From Pseudoroseomonas cervicalis (lineage in GTDB: Bacteria > Pseudomonadota > Alphaproteobacteria > Acetobacterales > Acetobacteraceae), in NCBI RefSeq assembly GCF_030818485.1, contig NZ_JAUTAJ010000005.1, forward strand, positions 238,086 through 302,085: a stretch of 64,000 nucleotides of DNA. The letters run 5' to 3'. The position numbers were made by a program, and so were the translations under genes. Within the stretch, counting starts at the first letter, position 1, and every line of letters starts with the position of its first letter. The notes beneath the pieces were generated by a model, which made no database searches, was not told the DNA's origin, and worked only from the letters and a program-made list of their open reading frames with translations. Of the stretch, positions 26,227 to 35,763 are shown piece by piece.

Positions 26227-26869
26227 GGGGGTTTCCGTCGACATCGCCGGCGCCTCGGTGCTGCGCGGCGTGTCGCTGGCGGTGCCGGCGGGCGGGCGGG
26301 TCGCGCTGATCGGCCGCAACGGCGCCGGCAAGACCACGACGCTGCGCGCGCTGATGGGGCTGCTGCCGCTGCGCGGCGGGCGCATCGCGGTGGATGGGCA
26401 GGATTGCGCCGCCATCCCGGCGCATCAGCGCACCCGGCTCGGCATCGGCTATGCGCCGGAGGAGCGCAAGCTGTTCGGCAGCTTCACCGTGCAGCAGAAC
26501 CTGCTGCTGCCGGCCGAGGTGCTGGGCCTGCCACGGGCCGAGCTGCAGCGCCGGCTGGAGGCGGTCTACGACCTGCTGCCGGAGCTGCGCGGCTTCGCGC
26601 CGCGCAAGGCGGCGGGGCTGTCCGGCGGCCAGGGCAAGATGGTGGCGCTGGGCCGGGCGCTGATGGTGGGCAGCCGCGCCGTGCTGCTGGACGAGCCCTT
26701 CCAGGGCCTCGCCCCGGCGCTCGCCCTGCGCTACGCCGAGGCGCTGGCGCGGCTGCGCGAGGCGCTGCCCGAGGTCGCCATCCTGATCACCGAGAGCAGC
26801 CCGGAGCTGCTGCGGCCGCTGGTCGACAGCACCTATGTGATCGAGCGCGGCGAGATCGCCGCGGCCTGA
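26213..26869 (+). CDS. livF: ABC transporter ATP-binding protein (LivF)
   Basis: A 218-residue ATPase, a little shorter than the usual 230-240. Walker A is GRNGAGKTT, the LivF-type APEERKLFGSFTVQQNLLLP follows, signature LSGGQGKM, Walker B AVLLDEPFQGLAPA. Where many ATPases have a His in the switch region it reads LITESSPELL, so the canonical H-loop histidine appears to be replaced by Ser; that deserves checking in an alignment. It is the last gene of the operon, with a terminator hairpin a few bases after the stop. The ATG at 26213 is preceded by GGAGGTGGG. Confidence 0.88.
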   Translation: MLRLEGVSVDIAGASVLRGVSLAVPAGGRVALIGRNGAGKTTTLRALMGLLPLRGGRIAVDGQDCAAIPAHQRTRLGIGYAPEERKLFGSFTVQQNLLLPAEVLGLPRAELQRRLEAVYDLLPELRGFAPRKAAGLSGGQGKMVALGRALMVGSRAVLLDEPFQGLAPALALRYAEALARLREALPEVAILITESSPELLRPLVDSTYVIERGEIAAA

Positions 26870-26871
26870 GC

Positions 26872-26903
26872 GGGGGCGCCCGGGACCTCTCCGGGGCGCC
26901 CCC
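26872..26903 (+). terminator. Hairpin terminator of the liv operon
   Basis: Arms GGGGGCGCCC (26872-26881) and GGGCGCCCCC (26894-26903) pair over ten bases, followed by TTCCCTT. It starts two bases after the livF stop. Confidence 0.7.
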
Positions 26904-27036
26904 TTCCCTTGCCCGGCGGGCCGGCGCGGTGGGACCGGCACTGCCGGAAATTTGTCATGGCGCTCGCGACGGCGTTATAAGCGCCCGCCCGCCTGCCGCG
27001 TCCGCCACCCCCCTCGCCAAGGACCCATGCGCCGCC

Positions 27037-29190
27037 ATGACCGGCCTGTCGCGCCGCACGCTCTGGCTCCTGGCTCTGCTGCTCTGGGCATTCTGCTCGC
27101 TGGGGGCGGGCTATGCCGGGCTGCGCCATATCCGCCATGTCGAGGCCGAGGCCAAGGCCGGCGCCCTGGCGCGGGCCGAGACCGCCTCGCGCGCCGTCGA
27201 GCAGATGCTGCTGCGCAGCTTCGAGGCGATCGAGGGGCTGCAGGACTTGGCGGAGGCGCGGCAGCGCCTGGCCGCGCTCGGCCATGTCAACGCCGCCGCG
27301 GCGCTGGAGGAGCAGCTGGTCAGCACGGTGCGCCAGGCCCGCTTCGGCGTACTGCAGGTGGCGGTGATCGATGCCCAGGGCATGCTGGCCTGGTCCTCCC
27401 TGCCCGGCTGGCAGCCGGTGCCGCTGGGCGACCGGGCGCATTTCCAGGTGCCGCGCCAGGGCGAGAAGCGGCCCTATATCAGCGCGCCGCTGATCGGCCG
27501 CGCCTCCGGCCAGGCCAGCGTGCAGGTGTCCCGCCGCTTCGAGGATTCGACGGGCGCCTTCGCCGGCGTCGTGGTGGTCTCGCTCGACCCAGGCCCGCTG
27601 GCCCAGGCGCTGAAGGAGCTGCAGCTCGGCGAAGGCCGGCGCATCCGGGTGCTGCGCCGCGACGGCATCATCCTGGCCGAGAGCGGCGGCGCCGCCGCGC
27701 TGGGCAGCGCCCTGCCGCCGGACGACCCGCTGCGCCGCGCCCTGGCCGAGGCGCCGAGCGGCCATGCCGAGATCGCGACGCCCAGCGGCACCAGGCTGGT
27801 CGGCTATCAGAGCCTCTCCGCCGTGCCGCTGGTGGTCGAGCTGTCGCTGGATGCCGAGGAGGAGATGGCCTCGCTCGGCTTCGTCGGCCCCTCCATCGCC
27901 GCCGCCGTCGCCGCCGTCAGCCTGCTGCTGCTGGCGGCGCTGGCCCTGGCGCTGCTCTGGCTGGAGCGGCTGCGCACCCAGCGCGCCCTGCTGCGCGCCG
28001 AAAGCGAGCGGGAGAATGCGCTGGAGCGGCTGGCGCATGCCCAGCGCATGGAATCGCTCGGCCGGCTGGCCGGCGGCATCGCGCATGATTTCAACAATGT
28101 GCTGCAGGCGGCGCTGGGCGGCGCCAAGCTGATCGAGCGGCGCAGCACCGAGCCCGGCATCCGCCGCCTGGCCGGCATGGTGATCCAGGCCGGGGAGCGC
28201 GGCGCCTCGGTGACGCAGCGGCTGCTGGCCTATGCCCGGCGCGGCCAGCTGCGCGCCGAGCCGGTGCCGCTCGCCCCCCTGCTGGAAGGGCTGCGCGAGG
28301 TGCTGGACCATACGCTTGGCGCCAGTGTCGAGGTGCGGCTGGCCATCGCCCCCGGCCTGCCGCCGGCCCAGGCCGATCGCGGCCAGCTGGAGGCGGTGCT
28401 GATCAACCTCGCGGTCAATGCGCGCGACGCGATCCGCCCGCTCGGCCGCGGCAGCGTGGTGCTGGGCGCGGTGCTGGAGGAGGTGCCGCCCGCGCCGCAG
28501 GGCGCCGAATGCCTGGCCCCGGGGCGCTATCTGCGCATCGACGTCACCGACACCGGCACCGGCATGGATGCGGCGACGCTGGCGCGGGCCACCGAGCCCT
28601 TCTTCACCACCAAGCCGAAGGAGGAGGGCACCGGCCTCGGCCTGGCCATGGCGATCGGCTTCGCCGAGCAGTCGGGCGGCACGCTGGCGATCGAGAGCAG
28701 CCCCGGCAAGGGCACCCGTGTCCGGCTCTGGCTGCCCGAGGCGGTGCCGGAGGAGCAGCTGCCCGATGGCAGCGACGACACCCTGCCGGCGCTGCCGCAG
28801 GGGACCCGCGTGCTGCTGGTCGAGGATGAAGCGGTGGTGCGCAGCCTGCTGGCCGAATCGATGCGCGAGCGCGGCCTGTCGGTGACCGAGGCCGAGGGCG
28901 GCGAGGCGGCGCTGGCGCAGCAGGCGCAGGCGCCCTTCTTCGACCTGGTGGTGAGCGATCTGGCCATGCCCGGGCTGGACGGGCTGGCGCTGATCCACCG
29001 GCTGCGCGAGCGCCAGGCGCGGCTGCCGGCCCTGCTGCTGACCGGCCATCTGGCCGAGGCCGACCCGCAGGCGCTGCGCCAGGCCGCCGCCGAGGGGCCC
29101 TTCATCATGCTGCACAAGCCGGTGGCGCCGGAGCAGGTGATCGCCGGCACCGCCGCGCTGCTGTCTTCCCTGTTGCGGCAGGAGGGCTGA
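27037..29190 (+). CDS. Hybrid sensor histidine kinase with Cache-type sensor and receiver
   Basis: A 717-residue membrane protein. Helix 1 is at about 9-28. The extracytoplasmic part (about 30-280) looks like a double Cache sensor (GDRAHFQVPRQGEKRPYISA, PLIGRASGQASVQVSRRFED). Helix 2 is at about 285-312. The phospho-acceptor is His350 in GGIAHDFNNVLQ. The HATPase domain has NLAVNARDAI and EGTGLGLAMAIGFAEQSGG. A C-terminal receiver has phospho-acceptor Asp641 (DLVVSDLAMPG) and Lys in MLHKP. Such HDFNN kinases often phosphorylate their own receiver and a separate response regulator; none is encoded nearby. Start taken at ATG 27037, because the ATG at 27027 is out of frame. Confidence 0.92.
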   Translation: MTGLSRRTLWLLALLLWAFCSLGAGYAGLRHIRHVEAEAKAGALARAETASRAVEQMLLRSFEAIEGLQDLAEARQRLAALGHVNAAAALEEQLVSTVRQARFGVLQVAVIDAQGMLAWSSLPGWQPVPLGDRAHFQVPRQGEKRPYISAPLIGRASGQASVQVSRRFEDSTGAFAGVVVVSLDPGPLAQALKELQLGEGRRIRVLRRDGIILAESGGAAALGSALPPDDPLRRALAEAPSGHAEIATPSGTRLVGYQSLSAVPLVVELSLDAEEEMASLGFVGPSIAAAVAAVSLLLLAALALALLWLERLRTQRALLRAESERENALERLAHAQRMESLGRLAGGIAHDFNNVLQAALGGAKLIERRSTEPGIRRLAGMVIQAGERGASVTQRLLAYARRGQLRAEPVPLAPLLEGLREVLDHTLGASVEVRLAIAPGLPPAQADRGQLEAVLINLAVNARDAIRPLGRGSVVLGAVLEEVPPAPQGAECLAPGRYLRIDVTDTGTGMDAATLARATEPFFTTKPKEEGTGLGLAMAIGFAEQSGGTLAIESSPGKGTRVRLWLPEAVPEEQLPDGSDDTLPALPQGTRVLLVEDEAVVRSLLAESMRERGLSVTEAEGGEAALAQQAQAPFFDLVVSDLAMPGLDGLALIHRLRERQARLPALLLTGHLAEADPQALRQAAAEGPFIMLHKPVAPEQVIAGTAALLSSLLRQEG

Positions 29191-29241
29191 GTTTCCGGCG
29201 GCGGTTGCCGCCGGCCCCCGCCGCGCCTAAGCAGCGCCGCG

Positions 29242-30531
29242 ATGCGCCATCTGCCGATCCATCTCGATCTGCGCGGCCGCACGGCGCTGCTGCTGGGCGG
29301 CGGCGCGGCGCTGGCGGCGCGCGCCGCGCTGCTGGAGCAGGCCGGCGCGGTGCTGCGGCGGGCCGAGACCCTGGCCCCCGACGGGCTGGAGGGCGTCGCC
29401 CTGGCCTGCGCCGGGGAGGCGCCGGAAGCCACGCTGCAGGCCCTGGCCGCCGCCTGCCGGGCGCGCGGCCTGCCGCTGCAGGTGCTGGGCCGGCCGGAGC
29501 TGAGCGACCACCACCTGCCCGCCATCATCGACCGCGACCCGGTGACCATCTCCATCGGCAGCGGCGGCGCCGCGCCGATCCTGGCGCGGCTGCTGCGCCA
29601 GCGGATGGAGGCGGTGCTCTCGCCCGGCATCGGCGCTGTGGCCACGCTGCTGGAACGCTGCGCCGGCGCGCTCCGCGCCCGCCTGCCGGAGGCGGGTGCG
29701 CGCCGCCGCTTCGTCGAGGTGGCGCTGGACGGCCCCGCCGCCGGCCTGGCGGCCCAGGGCCGCATGGCGGAGGCCGAGGCGGCGCTGCGCAACGCGCTGG
29801 AGCAGGCCGGGGCCGCGCCGCCCGGCATCGTGCATCTGGTGGGCGCCGGGCCGGGCGCGGCCGATCTGCTGACGCTGCGCGCCCAGCGCCTGCTGGGCGA
29901 GGCCGACATCATCCTGCATGACCGGCTGGTGCCCGAGGCGGTGCTGGAGATGGCCCGCCGCGATGCGCCGCGCATTTTCGTCGGCAAGGCGCGCGACCGG
30001 CACAGCCTGACCCAGGCCGAGATCAACGCCCTGCTGATCCGCCTGGCGCGGCAGGGCAAGCGCGTGGTGCGGCTGAAGGGCGGCGACCCCTTCATCTTCG
30101 GTCGCGGCGGGGAGGAGCTGGAGGCGCTGCGCGCGGCCGGCATCGCCTGCGAGGTGGTGCCCGGCATCACCGCCGCCCTGGCCTGCGCCGCCCAGGCCGG
30201 CATCCCGCTGACGCATCGCGAGGCCTCGCGCAGCCTGACCCTGCTGACCGGCCATACGCGGGAGGGCGAGCTGGCGGTGGATTTTGCCGCGCTGGCGCGT
30301 CCGGGCCAGACGCTGGCCGTCTATATGGCGGTCACCACCCTGCCCGGGCTGTTCGCTGGCATGATGGCGGCCGGCGCCCGCCCGGACCTGCCGGCGGCCT
30401 TCTTCGAGTGGGGCGGCACGCCGCGCCAGCGCGTGCTGCGCGGCCGCTTCGACGAGGTGGCCCGCGACGCGCCGGGCTGGATCGGCGACGGCCCGGGCCT
30501 GCTGCTGCTGGGCGAGGTCTGCGCCCGCTGA
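29242..30531 (+). CDS. cysG: Siroheme synthase (CysG, multifunctional)
   Basis: A 429-residue enzyme making siroheme, the cofactor of sulfite and nitrite reductases. The N-terminal half (about 1-195) is the precorrin-2 dehydrogenase/ferrochelatase, with GGGAALAARAALLEQAGA in the NAD site and DPVTISIGSGGAAPILARLL. The C-terminal half (about 200-425) is the uroporphyrinogen-III C-methyltransferase, with VHLVGAGPGAADLLTLRA, KGGDPFIFGRGGEE, VVPGITAALACAAQAGIPLT and LTGHTREGEL. It is shorter than the 457 of E. coli CysG, mostly in the N-terminal domain, where the helix after the nucleotide site looks trimmed. It begins 51 bases after the kinase; no sulfite reductase gene is in the window. Confidence 0.9.
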   Translation: MRHLPIHLDLRGRTALLLGGGAALAARAALLEQAGAVLRRAETLAPDGLEGVALACAGEAPEATLQALAAACRARGLPLQVLGRPELSDHHLPAIIDRDPVTISIGSGGAAPILARLLRQRMEAVLSPGIGAVATLLERCAGALRARLPEAGARRRFVEVALDGPAAGLAAQGRMAEAEAALRNALEQAGAAPPGIVHLVGAGPGAADLLTLRAQRLLGEADIILHDRLVPEAVLEMARRDAPRIFVGKARDRHSLTQAEINALLIRLARQGKRVVRLKGGDPFIFGRGGEELEALRAAGIACEVVPGITAALACAAQAGIPLTHREASRSLTLLTGHTREGELAVDFAALARPGQTLAVYMAVTTLPGLFAGMMAAGARPDLPAAFFEWGGTPRQRVLRGRFDEVARDAPGWIGDGPGLLLLGEVCAR

Positions 30532-30586
30532 GGCGCGGCCCGCGCTTCATAAGCAATCCGCTCCATAAGCGGTTTCTGATCCAAAC

Positions 30587-30600
30587 TTGATGCAGCGCAA
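30587..30600. promoter_or_regulatory. FNR/FixK-like box TTG-N8-CAA upstream of cydD
   Basis: TTGATGCAGCGCAA fits the core TTG-N8-CAA pattern of Fnr/FixK-type regulators and lies 42 bases before the cydD start. A small CCGCT-N5-AGCGG hairpin and repeated CATAAGC motifs lie just upstream. Oxygen-responsive control is expected for cytochrome bd genes, so the site is plausible, though short and degenerate on the right arm. Confidence 0.5.
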
Positions 30601-30642
30601 GGAAGGCGTCACCGCGGGGGCCTAGGAAGGCCGGGCAGAAGG

Positions 30643-32403
30643 ATGCCCGCCTTGGCCTTGCGTGACGCCCCCTCCCCGCCCCTCGACCTGCCGCCGGCCC
30701 CGGCGGAGGCGCGCCCGGCCGCCCCGGCGGCAGCATCGCCCGCGGTGGCGGCGAAGCCGCCGCGCCGCCGCATCGCCCTGCCCGCCGCCGCGCGGCGCGG
30801 GGCGCTGCTGCAGGCGCTGGCCGGGGCCTTCTGGCTGCCGCAGGCGGCGCTGCTGGCCTGGGCCATCCAGCGCCTGGCCGAGGGCGGCGGCTTCGATGCC
30901 GTGTTGTGGCCGGCCGCCGGCGTGGCGCTGCTGGGCCTCGCCCGCGCCGCGCTGGAGGCCAGGGGCGGGCGCATGCTGTTCGCCGCCGGCCGCGCCATGC
31001 TGGGCGGGCTGCGGGCCCGGGCGCTGGCGGCGCTGGCCGCGCGCTCGCCGCTGGATGCCACCCGCCCCGCCTCCGGCACCGCCGCCAGCGTGCTGGCCGA
31101 GCAGGCCGATGCGGTGCTGCCCTATCTGCTGCGCTTCCGCGCCGCGCGGCTGCGCGCCACCCTGCTGCCGCCGCTGATCCTGCTGGCGATCCTGCCCTTC
31201 TCCTGGCTCGCCGCCCTGGCGCTGCTGCTGGCGGCGCCGCTGATCCCGCTCTTCATGGCGCTGATCGGCTGGCGCGCCCAGGCGGCATCCGAGGCGCAGA
31301 TGCTCGAACTCGGCGGCATGAACGGTTTTCTGTTGGATCGGCTGCGCGGGCTGGCCAGCATCCGGGCGCTCGGCGCCGTCGAGGCCACCGCGACCCGGCT
31401 GCGCGCCCAGGCCGAGAGCCTGCGCGCCCGTACCATGGCCGTGCTGCGCATCGCCTTCCTCTCCTCCACCGTGCTGGAGCTGTTCTCGGCGCTCGGTGTC
31501 GCGCTGGTCGCCGTCTATGTCGGCTTCCACCTGCTGGGCCAGGCGGGCCCGGGCGCCTGGGGCGGGCGGCTCTCGCTTGGCGAGGGGCTGTTCATCCTGC
31601 TGCTGGCGCCCGCCTTCTTCGAGCCGCTGCGCGAGATGTGCGGCGCCTGGCATGACCGCGCCGCCGGCGAGGCCGCGCTCGCCGCGCTGGAGCGGCTGGC
31701 CGAGGATGCGGCGCCGCTGCCCGCCGCCCTGGTGCGGGCGCCCAGGCTGGCCCCGGCGCCGCCCTCCGCCCTCTCGGCCGAGGGGCTGGTGTTCCGCCAT
31801 GCCGGCGCGGCCGCGCCGGCGCTCTCCGGCCTCACCCTCGACATCGCCGCCGGCGAGCATGTCGCGCTGCTGGGGCCGAGCGGGGCGGGCAAATCCACCT
31901 TGCTGGCGCTGCTGGCGGGGCTGGCCGTGCCGGAGCGGGGCGTGGTGCGGCTGGATGGCGCGCCGATGGACGAGGCCCACGCCGCCGCACTGCGCCGGCG
32001 CATCGCCTGGGTCGGGCAGCGGCCGCATCTCTTCGCCGGCTCGCTGCGCGCCAATGTCACGCTCGGCCGGCCGGAGATCGGTGGCGACGCCGCGCATCGG
32101 GCGCTGCGCCTGGCCGGGCTCGGCGCCGTGGCCGCGCGGGGCGAGAGCCTGGGCGATGCCGCGCTGGGCGAGGGCGGCGCCGGCCTGTCGGGCGGCGAGG
32201 CGCTGCGCCTGGCGCTGGCCCGCGCTTTGGCCGACCCCGCCGCGACGCTGGTGCTGGCCGATGAGCCCACCGCGCATCTGGACGCCGCCACGGCCGCCTT
32301 CCTGACCGAGACGCTGCTGGCGCTGTGCCAGGGCCGCACCCTGCTGCTGGCGACCCACGACCCCGCGCTGGCCGCGCGCATGGACCGGGTGATCACGCTA
32401 TGA
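30643..32403 (+). CDS. cydD: Thiol reductant ABC exporter subunit CydD
   Basis: A 586-residue half-transporter that with CydC exports cysteine/glutathione and is needed for assembly of cytochrome bd. A membrane domain of about six helices (roughly 55-330) is followed by an ATPase. Walker A is GPSGAGKST, signature LSGGEALRLALARAL, Walker B TLVLADEPTAHLD and the H-loop ATHDPALAARMD. The first 45 residues are Pro/Ala-rich, so a start further in is possible. The stop overlaps the cydC ATG (ATGA). It heads the cydDCABX cluster; a TTG-N8-CAA box lies upstream. Confidence 0.92.
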   Translation: MPALALRDAPSPPLDLPPAPAEARPAAPAAASPAVAAKPPRRRIALPAAARRGALLQALAGAFWLPQAALLAWAIQRLAEGGGFDAVLWPAAGVALLGLARAALEARGGRMLFAAGRAMLGGLRARALAALAARSPLDATRPASGTAASVLAEQADAVLPYLLRFRAARLRATLLPPLILLAILPFSWLAALALLLAAPLIPLFMALIGWRAQAASEAQMLELGGMNGFLLDRLRGLASIRALGAVEATATRLRAQAESLRARTMAVLRIAFLSSTVLELFSALGVALVAVYVGFHLLGQAGPGAWGGRLSLGEGLFILLLAPAFFEPLREMCGAWHDRAAGEAALAALERLAEDAAPLPAALVRAPRLAPAPPSALSAEGLVFRHAGAAAPALSGLTLDIAAGEHVALLGPSGAGKSTLLALLAGLAVPERGVVRLDGAPMDEAHAAALRRRIAWVGQRPHLFAGSLRANVTLGRPEIGGDAAHRALRLAGLGAVAARGESLGDAALGEGGAGLSGGEALRLALARALADPAATLVLADEPTAHLDAATAAFLTETLLALCQGRTLLLATHDPALAARMDRVITL

Positions 32404-34088
32404 CCGGCTTCGCCGCCTTCCGCCCCGTCCTCTCCCTGTTCTGGCGCGCCCAGCGCGGCCGGCTGCTGCTGGGGGCTGCGCTCGCCGGCCTGACGCTGCT
32501 GGCCGCCGTCGCGCTGCTCGGCCTGTCGGGCTGGTTCATCACCGCGACGGCGCTGGCCGGGCTGTCGGCGACGGGCGCCATCGGCTTCGACGTGTTCCGC
32601 CCCGGCGCCGGCATCCGCGCGCTGGCGCTGCTGCGCACCGGCGGCCGCTATGGCGAGCGGCTGGTGACGCATGACGCGACGCTGGCCGTGCTGGCCGCCC
32701 TGCGCGAGCGGCTGTTCCGCGGCTGGGCTACGCCCGGCGCCGCCCGCGCGCTGCTGGCCCGCCCGGCCCGGCTGCTGTTCCGCCTGACCGCCGATGTCGA
32801 TGCGCTGGACGGGCTTTATTTGCGCATCCTGGTGCCGCTGGCGGGTCTGCTGACGGTGGCGCTGGGCAGCGGGCTGGCGCTCGGCCTGCTGCATCCGGCG
32901 CTTGGCGCCGGGCTGGCGCTGCTGCTGCTGGCGGCGGGGCTTGGCCTGGCGGCCCTGGCGATGCGCGCCGCCGCCCGGCCCGCCCGCCGCCGCGCCCATG
33001 CCGCCGAGGCGCTGCGGGCGCGCAGCATCGACCTGCTCTCCGGCCAGGCGGAGCTGCTGCTGGCCGGCCGCCTGCCCGCCCGCCACGATGCCGTGCTGGC
33101 GGCCGAGGCGCGGCTGGCTGAGGCGGAGGACGCGCTGCACCGGGTCGAGACCCGCGCCGGCTTCAGCTTCTCGCTGGCCGCGCTGGCGGCGCTGACCTTC
33201 ACGCTGCTGGCCGCCGGCGCGCTGGTGGAGGTGCAAGCGATCACCGCGCCGCAGGCGGCGCTGGCCGTGCTGGTGGCCTTCGCCGCCGCCGAGCCCTTCG
33301 GCGCGCTGCGCCGCGGCGCGGTGGAGGCCGGCCGCACCCTGCTGGCGGCGCGCCGGCTGGCGCCGCGCCTGGCGCCGGTGGCCGGGCCCCCTGCCCTGCC
33401 GCGCCCCGCGCCCGGCCTGGCGCTGTCGCTCGACCGGGTCACCGCCGGGCATGAGGGCGCCGCCGCGCCGGTGCTGCGCGAGATCTCCCTGTGCCTGGCG
33501 CAGGGCGAGCGCGTGGCGGTGATCGGCGCCAGCGGCGCCGGCAAATCCACCCTGCTGGCGCTGCTGGCCGGCGAGGCCGCGCCCTGGATAGGCGAAGTCG
33601 CCGCGCAGCCGGCGACGCTGCTGACCCAGCGCACCGAGCTGTTCCAGGACGATGTGCGCGGCAACCTGCTGCTGGCCGACCCCGCCGCCGACACCGCGCG
33701 GCTGTGGCGGGCGCTGGAGGATGCCGGGCTGGCCGGGCATGTCGCCGGCCTGCCCGAGGGGCTGGAGACGCGCCTCGGCGAGGGCGGCGCCGGCCTGTCC
33801 GGCGGCCAGTCGCGCCGCCTGGCGCTGGCCCGGCTGCTGCTGCGCGACGCGCCGCTCTGGCTGCTGGACGAGCCGACCGAGGGGCTAGACGCCGCGCTGG
33901 CGCGCGACGTGCTGGCGCGGCTCGGCGCCCGCGCCGCCGGGCGGAGCCTGCTGGTCGCCACCCATCTGCGGCGCGAGGCCGAGCTGGCCGACCGCCTGCT
34001 GCTGCTGGAGGGCGGCCGCATCGCCGCCTGCCACCGGCGCGGCGAGCCCGGCTTCGCCGCCGCCCTCGCCTCGCTGCGGCCGGACTGA
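32400..34088 (+). CDS. cydC: Thiol reductant ABC exporter subunit CydC
   Basis: A 562-residue partner of CydD. The N-terminal helices begin near LLGAALAGLTLLAAVALLGL, followed by the CydC-typical SGWFITATALAGLS segment. The ATPase domain has Walker A GASGAGKST, signature LSGGQSRRLALARLLL and Walker B LWLLDEPTEGLD. The segment between Walker A and the signature is short compared with E. coli CydC, leaving little room before the Q-loop (TLLTQRTELFQDDVRGNLLL). Translationally coupled to cydD by an ATGA overlap and followed 88 bases later by cydA. Confidence 0.9.
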   Translation: MTGFAAFRPVLSLFWRAQRGRLLLGAALAGLTLLAAVALLGLSGWFITATALAGLSATGAIGFDVFRPGAGIRALALLRTGGRYGERLVTHDATLAVLAALRERLFRGWATPGAARALLARPARLLFRLTADVDALDGLYLRILVPLAGLLTVALGSGLALGLLHPALGAGLALLLLAAGLGLAALAMRAAARPARRRAHAAEALRARSIDLLSGQAELLLAGRLPARHDAVLAAEARLAEAEDALHRVETRAGFSFSLAALAALTFTLLAAGALVEVQAITAPQAALAVLVAFAAAEPFGALRRGAVEAGRTLLAARRLAPRLAPVAGPPALPRPAPGLALSLDRVTAGHEGAAAPVLREISLCLAQGERVAVIGASGAGKSTLLALLAGEAAPWIGEVAAQPATLLTQRTELFQDDVRGNLLLADPAADTARLWRALEDAGLAGHVAGLPEGLETRLGEGGAGLSGGQSRRLALARLLLRDAPLWLLDEPTEGLDAALARDVLARLGARAAGRSLLVATHLRREAELADRLLLLEGGRIAACHRRGEPGFAAALASLRPD

Positions 34089-34176
34089 CACCCCGGCCCC
34101 AGGCTTGCGGGCGCCGCATCCGGCGACGCCCCCGCGCAACACCGAGAGGAGCCGGGCGCCCACCCGGCGGGATCGG

Positions 34177-35757
34177 ATGGAACTCGACGTCGTTTCCCTG
34201 TCGCGGCTGCAATTCGCGCTGACCGCGCTCTACCATTTCCTCTTCGTCCCGCTGACGATCGGCCTGTCGATCCTGCTGGCGATCATGGAAACCGTCTATG
34301 TGATGACGGGCCGCACCATCTGGCGCGACATGACGCGCTTCTGGGGCACGCTGTTCGGCATCAATTTCGTGCTCGGCGTGGCCACCGGTCTGACCATGGA
34401 ATTCCAGTTCGGCATGAACTGGAGCTACTACAGCCACTATGTCGGCGACATCTTCGGCGCGCCGCTGGCGATCGAAGGGCTGATGGCCTTCTTCCTGGAA
34501 GCCACCTTCGTCGGCCTGTTCTTCTTCGGCTGGGACAGGCTGTCGAAGCTCGGCCATCTGGCGGCGACCTGGGCCGTGGCGCTGGGATCGAACTTCTCCG
34601 CGCTGTGGATCCTGATCGCCAATGGCTGGATGCAGAACCCGGTCGGCGCCGCCTTCAACCCCGAGACGATGCGCATGGAGGTGACGGATTTCTGGGCGGT
34701 GCTGTTCAACCCCGTCGCCCAGGCGAAATTCGTCCACACCGTCTCGGCCGGCTATGTCACCGCGGCGATCTTCGTGCTCGGTGTCTCCGCCTGGTATCTG
34801 CTGAAGGGTCGGCATGTGGCGCTGGCGCGCCGCTCGATGACGGTCGCCGCCTCCTTCGGCCTCGCCGCCTCGCTCTCCGTCGTCGTGCTCGGCGATGAGA
34901 GCGGCTATCTGGCGACCGAGCACCAGCAGATGAAGCTCGCCGCCATCGAGGCGATGTGGGAGACCGAAGCAGCGCCGGCCGCCTTCACCGCCTTCGGCTT
35001 CCCCGACCAGGCGGCGCGGGAGACGCATTTCGCCATCCATATCCCCGCCGTGATGGGGCTGATCGCCACGCGCTCGCTCAACACCGAGGTGCCGGGCATC
35101 AAGGAGCTGGTCGAGCGGGCGGAGCTGCGGGTGCGCCAGGGCATCCTGGCCTATGACGCCCTGCAGCAGATCCGTGCCTTGCCGCGCGGCGCCGCGGTGC
35201 CGGAAAGCCTGAAGCTGGTCTTCGAGGCGAATGGAAGGCAGCTCGGCTATGCCTATCTGCTCCGCCGCTATGTCGAGGATCCGCGCCAGGCAAGCGAGGC
35301 GCAGATCGCCCAGGCGGCCTGGGACACGGTGCCGCAGGTGGCGCCGCTCTTCTGGTCCTTCCGTATCATGGTCGGGCTCGGCATGTTCTTCATCCTGCTG
35401 ACCGCGACCTTCTTCTATCTGTCGGCGCGGCACCGGCTGGATCGCTATCGCTGGCTGCTCTGGGTCGCGGTGTGGAGCATTCCGCTGCCCTGGATCGCCG
35501 CCGAGCTGGGCTGGATCGTCGCCGAATATGGCCGCCAGCCCTGGATCATCGAGGGCGTGCTGCCCACCGCCATGGCGGTCTCGCATCTCGGCGTGACCGA
35601 GGTGCTGCTGACCATCGCCGGCTTCACCCTGTTCTACAGCGTGCTGGCGGTGGTCGAGATGGGGCTGATGCTGAAGGCCATCCGCAAGGGGCCCGAGCCC
35701 AGCCTGCCCGCCCCCTTCCCGCCCCGCCCGGCGCATGGCGCCGTGGCCGCGGAGTGA
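34177..35757 (+). CDS. cydA: Cytochrome bd-type (cyanide-insensitive) quinol oxidase subunit I
   Basis: A 526-residue membrane protein that oxidises quinol and houses hemes b558, b595 and d. Axial ligands recognisable by position are His20 (TALYHFLFVP), His187 (KFVHTVSAGYV) and Met398 (RIMVGLGMFF). The Q-loop is short, and the GRQPW motif is present (AEYGRQPWIIEGVLPT); both fit the CIO-like short-Q-loop group common in alphaproteobacteria. Start at ATG 34177 (MELDVVSLSRLQFALTALYH). cydB follows after six bases. It allows respiration at low O2 and under oxidative or cyanide stress. Confidence 0.95.
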   Translation: MELDVVSLSRLQFALTALYHFLFVPLTIGLSILLAIMETVYVMTGRTIWRDMTRFWGTLFGINFVLGVATGLTMEFQFGMNWSYYSHYVGDIFGAPLAIEGLMAFFLEATFVGLFFFGWDRLSKLGHLAATWAVALGSNFSALWILIANGWMQNPVGAAFNPETMRMEVTDFWAVLFNPVAQAKFVHTVSAGYVTAAIFVLGVSAWYLLKGRHVALARRSMTVAASFGLAASLSVVVLGDESGYLATEHQQMKLAAIEAMWETEAAPAAFTAFGFPDQAARETHFAIHIPAVMGLIATRSLNTEVPGIKELVERAELRVRQGILAYDALQQIRALPRGAAVPESLKLVFEANGRQLGYAYLLRRYVEDPRQASEAQIAQAAWDTVPQVAPLFWSFRIMVGLGMFFILLTATFFYLSARHRLDRYRWLLWVAVWSIPLPWIAAELGWIVAEYGRQPWIIEGVLPTAMAVSHLGVTEVLLTIAGFTLFYSVLAVVEMGLMLKAIRKGPEPSLPAPFPPRPAHGAVAAE

Positions 35758-35763
35758 CGTGCC

